Assembly: GCA_001970955.1 (NCBI GenBank)
Contig: MPUH01000443.1
Location: forward strand, 1-54,017
DNA length: 54,017 nt
Direction of reading: 5' to 3'
Origin: Stentor coeruleus
Taxonomy: Eukaryota > Ciliophora > Heterotrichea > Heterotrichida > Stentoridae
The notes under the pieces are model-generated. The model was not told the origin of the DNA, searched no databases, and saw only the letters and a program-made list of their open reading frames with translations. This document shows, one piece after another, positions 49,912 to 54,017 of this stretch. The stretch's first letter is position 1. The number at the start of each line of letters is the position of its first letter. The translations under genes and the position numbers were made by a program.

Positions 49912-52491
49912 TTCCTATTTCCCAAAAGCATTTTCACTGCTTAACCTAAATTTAAACAACAAACTATATCTTCAGTGAAGAAGCGTTATATTAATCTACT
50001 ATAAACCTTGTCTGATTTCAGCTTAGTCTATCATATTCATCAGCAGCTTCATTGTCTATCTCTTTTTTATCATTACTCTCCAGCTTTATAAAACCCTAAA
50101 TCTCTACAACTTCAAATGTTAAAACCTTCACTCCACTATTTTCTACAATCCTACAACATCAAAACTTTATCTTCAAACCCTAATCCTCTCATAATCCTTC
50201 TATCAAATTCTAAACTAACAATATAAACTAAAAATTACCACTAAAACATCTTACAACATTTTTTCTATTTGCTTTTCGGTTTTGGCAAAGTCGCTTCGAA
50301 AAATATCACTAACTTCAATCTCAGTATTCCTTTCAGTATTTCTTTTCCATATCAGTCTAACTAATTCATGAAATGATTCAATAAAATTATGATTAGCCAC
50401 ATAATCTAAAAAGTCTGAAAATCATCATTATCTTTTTTTAATCAAAATAATAAAGATATATATGCATTTCAGTTATATTTGATTTCTTATTATAATTCTC
50501 ACATGAACTGTATACAAAATGTACACATTTGGTTATATCATTGCTTTGGAGCATATGACTTTTCAAATTAGTTACTCTTACTGTTCTGGTATTCACACTG
50601 AATAAGTTAATCCACATTTATATTCCTAGTTTATATTGAAAATCAAGATTTCTTGGCTTTCTTGAGGACTTTATTTCTCCGCGCCTCAGTTTTTTTTTCA
50701 ATTGTACACTTTTTCTCCTCTTCAATCTCGTGAACTTTTCCACTTTGGGAGGATTTTCTGAATCGCAACTTTGCCAATTATGCTTTGAAGCTTTTCTAGC
50801 TCATCTTAATTGTTGCTTAGTATATCATCATGCTTTTTACGATAATTACTTTGGATGTGATGAAGAATCCGCCTTATTTATTGATGTTGTGAGGATAAAC
50901 ATTTTTAAACGTTTTTATCATCCTCTGTAAGACAATTTAAAGAGTTGATAAGAAATCTGATGCCAACACTTTAGAGTCTATTTTAAGTGTGACGTTGGAT
51001 GATGAGCCCAAGGAGTAGGAATATATGATTATGAATCGAATTTTGGGATGGCTACAGAAAAGATTTTTATGAGTGAATTCAGCAATTTATTAAATTATTT
51101 TTGATTAGAATAGATATGCTTTCGAGGAGTAATTGGGGGCTTAGTTGGGAAAGAAGTATGGTTTTGGTAATAAATTGTAATTAATGAAATTTAGATGGAA
51201 GAAGTAAGTTTAAGATATGGGATTATGTTAATAAGATAGTTTATGAAGTGATATGATAATGGATGATTTTTGGGTCTAGTTGATTTTAACTAAATTTATT
51301 TGATAGAATTCTACTGATATATTGAAGAAATTATGCTTTTATAGTGAAATGGTGTTAGGAAATGATGATTTTATTGAATTGGAAGCATTTACTACAAATA
51401 TAAGCTTCGGAAACATATAGTTATTTTTATTAGATATTACTTGTTCATTTTTTAGATAATATTTAAAGACTGTAGTATTGACTGTTTTGAATTATTTCTT
51501 GAGCCTTGCCATTCTTAGATTTTGCTTATATAGGTCTAAATCGATCAAAATTTTTGATAATATCATTTCCCCATAAAAGTTCATTTTTGGACAATTGATA
51601 CTATTTCCCATGCAAAGATTAAAAATGTAAACTGAAAAATCTTAAACTCCTTTTAATCCTTGTAAAATTTTGCTATTTCATTGTTTATGACAAATTTTTA
51701 GCTGTTTAAAAGACTGACTAAAACATTTGATTTTCAGAAAGGCATAAATCCATTGGGATTATGATTTTATTTCTTAGTCCACAAGCTAAAAAGTCAAGGA
51801 GGAGTTTATAGTTGTTGACTGATATTGAGGGGGAAAATGAAAGATTGAGGATTTTATGGTGGAACCTTTTTGTCTTTGGTTGAATTTATGTTTCTAGAAT
51901 TCTAAGAATCTAAAGTGATAGTTTTAGACTGCTTAGAATCTGGCTTTTTCATTGCTTGAATGTAGCTTTAGGATAAACCCTGCATTTTAGCCTTTGCACT
52001 TTGAGATTTCAAAGTTTGATTAAAATTAAGCCTCACTTCAGTAGAAAAAGTTTAAAATCAGAATGTGAGGTTTCATAAACCCAATCTTTTTTGATTTTAG
52101 TTTGATGCTTTCTGTCTTAAATTTTTTAATTTTGCTTGCCCTGCAAAATAGATTTCAATTTTTACCTAGCTCTACCTTGCATATGTCTTAATAGTCGACA
52201 ATTTGCTTTCTTCGTACCTTTAGTCTTTAAATTCTTAGATTTTTCGATGCTAGTTTGGTTTTATGGTCTATTCAAGATAAAATTTAAAAATTTCGGCCTT
52301 ATGCCATAACTTATAAACAAATTTTGAATTCATTCTTAAAGATAAAGAAAAATCAGTCTTATCCATTTTTAGAGTTTACATATACATAAAAACTTATACT
52401 TTTTTGTCTTCATCACTATATTTAAGGTATAATTAAAGTTTATTATAGTTTAGATAATTCATGTTTAATTTTAACCATTATAATAATAATT
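49912..52491. other. 2.6-kb stretch without intact genes; minus-strand coding fragments
   Basis: On the minus strand, a frame of about 55 codons ends in TAA near 50252 and reads like a protein C-terminus (FIESFHELVRLIW, DIFRSDFAKTEKQIEKML). Another of about 45 codons ends near 50650 in a basic tail (EARRNKVLKKAKKS). Around 51780-52020 (minus) a Gln/Ser/Lys-rich frame is broken by several stops. They look like decayed genes; none is assignable. The plus-strand frame at 50730 begins with GTG and is not convincing. The remainder is AT-rich. Confidence 0.4.
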
Positions 52492-53415
52492 ATGGACTTT
52501 AGGTGCGATCAACCTGAATGCTCTCTCAATGTGCTCTGGGGGTGTACGTGCAATAAGTATTTCTGTGAAAGCCATATTTCAGCTCATGCTACAAATTCAA
52601 AATGCCAAATCGAGCAAATTGAAGAAAAGAATATACCCATTATAGAAAAAAATGTTTTGAGAGAAGAAGCTAGTGTCGTTCAACTTTCAGATATAGGAAG
52701 CAATGCGGCTGATAGGCAAGTTCCAAGTGAAGAAGAAAATAAAAAGATTAGCGATGATGATTGGAAAGGTAGCATTAAAAATAGGACAGTTTAAAGCAAT
52801 GGATTTAGATTCAAAAATCAAATTTATGGCTCTAAAAGGTTATGAAAATTTTAGAGATTGGTTTGTTTTTTTTAAAATGATAAATAAGGTGAAATCATTA
52901 TCACTAACAAATGATGGTAAATATATATTTGCTTGTAAAATATAAGCAGACTGTAATAACTATAAAGGTATTTACTAAGCAGTCAGTATTTACTAAACAG
53001 CCAGTATTTACTAAATAGATTGTATTTACTAGAAAGGTACTATTTACACAGGTATGCTATATTTAGGTATCTTCTACACAGCTAGTATCATATATTCAGG
53101 TATGCTATATTTAGGTATCTTCTACACAGGTATGATAAATTTAGATTGTATCATATATTCAGGTATGCTTTATAAAGGTATTGACTAAGCAGGTACCGAT
53201 TATTTTAGGTATATATAAATTAGATGGTATCAACTATATAGGTAAATATTATTAAGGTATTTATAATTCAGGCTGTAAGAATAAATGTAGTAAACATCTA
53301 TAATACTGATTCAAGAAAGCTTGAGATAATTAATGACTCTCAATTTAATAGTGATTATAATAGAGAATGGAAATTAAAATATCCTGAGTGCCCACATCCC
53401 GTTGAATGGAACTAG
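52492..53415 (+). CDS. Short zinc-finger/WD-like protein whose gene carries a 22-intron array
   Basis: Exons: 52492-52768, 52785-52934, eight 3-nt micro-exons, and 53291-53415. They sum to 576 nt, exactly 192 codons with one terminal TAG. The N-terminus has an AN1/B-box-like Cys/His set (C5, C10, C18, C20, C25, H28, H32, C38). An acidic linker follows. Near the end, LSLTNDGKYIFA joins through the micro-exon residues YFTNSNYG to LNIYNTDSRKLEII, which is one WD-like blade with the usual 'DGky.....I.IyN...rKle' pattern. The gene at 1420 has the same plan with about ten blades, so this is a short relative. Without splicing the frame stops at once (TAA 52943-52945). Confidence 0.8.
52769..52784 (+). 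other. 16-nt intron in the short zinc-finger/WD gene
   Basis: The sequence is gtagcattaaaaatag. Being 16 nt, it shifts the frame if retained; removal joins DDDWKG to QFKAMDLDSK. Confidence 0.9.
52935..53290 (+). repeat. Array of 22 consecutive 15/16-nt introns with 3-nt micro-exons
   Basis: The stretch parses without remainder into GTA...AG units. Twenty are 15 nt; two are 16 nt (53193-53208, 53275-53290). Starts: 52935, 52953, 52968, 52986, 53004, 53022, 53037, 53052, 53067, 53085, 53100, 53115, 53130, 53148, 53163, 53178, 53193, 53209, 53227, 53242, 53257, 53275. Micro-exons: act 52950, tca 52983, cca 53001, att 53019, cta 53082, att 53145, atg 53224, gct 53272; the other 13 junctions have no exon base. 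The introns occupy nine successive phase-1 positions, in groups of 1, 2, 1, 1, 4, 4, 5, 3 and 1. Three intron sequences occur twice, for example gtatgctatatttag at 53052 and 53100. Confidence 0.92.
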
Positions 53416-53873
53416 ATAGTTTAGTTAGAAATAGATTAGTTAATTATTTGAAGCAAAAACTTAAGGTTTTGATTTATTTTTATTTATTACGAGTGCTAGC
53501 TATAATTAAGATTATATAGTAATGAATATTTATACTTATTTTATACTCTAATATCTTATATCATAAAATATTAGAAATTTGAATCATCATAGCAATAATA
53601 AATCTATGGAAAGTACAATATTCTCAGTATATAATATTTATTATTTCGCCATTGATTTGCTTTCAAACACCATTTGAAAATTAACCTTATGTCATTAGTT
53701 TTAAGAATTTTTTTCAAAAGGATTAAGGTAAATGAATTTTATTCCTTTGGTTATTATCATTTAATGTTATATTGTTATATGCTTGATTAAATCTATAATA
53801 CTGTCGACCAAGGAAATATATATTTTCCCTTACATGAAAATTATTAAAGAATTACAGATTTTTATTAAAATAA
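53416..53873. other. Intergenic, nothing seen
   Basis: AT-rich spacer after the intron-array gene; no repeat unit or GTA...AG series continues here. Confidence 0.6.
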
Positions 53874-54014
53874 TTATGAATTAGAATGTTTTGAAAAAAG
53901 ATCATCATTTAAGTTAGAGACTTTTTCTTTAAGCTTTTTTATATTGTCTTGACATTTTAGAGGTGAGTGGCTAAATGAAGAATTTTGTATTTGAGGGGGT
54001 TTGTATGAAGACAT
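53874..54014 (-). CDS. Possible small protein at the right edge
   Basis: A 46-codon minus-strand frame from ATG 54014 to TAA 53874-53876. It starts MSSYKPPQIQNSSF and continues with a short charged helix (NIKKLKEKVSNLNDDLF). Codon use looks coding. The start lies 3 bp from the window edge, so a longer upstream part cannot be excluded. Confidence 0.35.
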   Translation of the reverse strand: MSSYKPPQIQNSSFSHSPLKCQDNIKKLKEKVSNLNDDLFSKHSNS

Positions 54015-54017
54015 GAT

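Noticed and set aside
50730..50930. A 66-codon plus-strand frame
   Set aside because: It begins with GTG and the minus strand over part of it reads like a better (though broken) coding fragment.
52935..53290. Reading the array as unexcised DNA-level eliminated sequences or a simple microsatellite
   Set aside because: Unit ends are strictly GTA...AG on the coding strand, match the other introns of the window in length, and their removal is frame-perfect. A microsatellite would not keep both ends while the middle varies. DNA elimination cannot be formally excluded without reads.
1..54017. tRNA, rRNA, CRISPR arrays and telomere repeats
   Set aside because: I looked for T-arm consensus (GGTTCGAATCC-like), rRNA blocks, spaced identical repeats and C4A3/C3A-type repeats and saw none. 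The TTCGA matches found lie inside coding regions.

Overview
The window looks like macronuclear DNA of a heterotrich ciliate, most probably Stentor. It is AT-rich and gene-dense, and most genes are single uninterrupted frames ended by TAA, TAG and TGA alike, so the standard code fits. The few introns are only 15-16 nt long (GTA...AG). Blepharisma shares such introns but reads TGA as Trp, which does not fit here. Organism assignment is inference from these traits. About 30 protein-coding genes lie on both strands; intergenic gaps can be as short as 24-32 bp.

Layout. 1-167: C-terminus of an ABCC transporter. 1420-6469: zinc-finger/WD40 protein, coiled-coil protein, Kelch protein. 6994-12093: tubulin tyrosine ligase-like enzyme and a Ser/Thr kinase. 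12301-17096 (minus): a SURF6-like fragment, a long-chain acyl-CoA synthetase disturbed by a 70-bp tandem duplication, and two uncharacterised proteins. 17367-18240: relic of a Merlin/IS1595-type DDE transposase. 18252-23679: RanBP2-type zinc finger, SFT2, TBCEL with two 15-nt introns, an unknown protein, a DCX-like/Ras fusion, a DGK1/dolichol-kinase-like enzyme. 24705-28511: a Sec23-like Zn/VWA protein (interrupted by assembly duplications) and a coiled-coil GAR-domain protein spliced through a 15-nt intron. 28760-39349: NPF-repeat protein, TPR protein, a KKPVEVEV-repeat protein, kinesin-14-like motor. 40193-44109: alpha-carbonic anhydrase, Atg8 (split by a 15-nt intron), two small proteins, a CDPK. 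44718-45807: a decayed gamma-adaptin. 46117-49170: ubiquitin-activating enzyme E1. 49471-49911: small unknown protein. 52492-53415: a short zinc-finger/WD-like gene.

The outstanding object is inside that last gene. At 52935-53290, 22 consecutive 15- or 16-nt GTA...AG introns are packed into 356 bp, separated either by nothing (13 junctions) or by exons of exactly 3 nt (8 micro-exons). Removing all of them leaves one continuous frame that completes a WD-like blade. I know of no comparable intron array.

Themes: microtubule and cilium biology (TTLL, TBCEL, GAR protein, kinesin, TTC23-like TPR), ubiquitin and autophagy conjugation (E1, Atg8), membrane traffic and lipids (SFT2, ACSL, DGK1-like, Sec23-like), and calcium/kinase signalling. 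Non-coding stretches hold several broken genes. Five of the six single-N positions are flanked by near-identical duplicated sequence, which looks like unmerged contig ends; the two copies sometimes differ, as alleles would.
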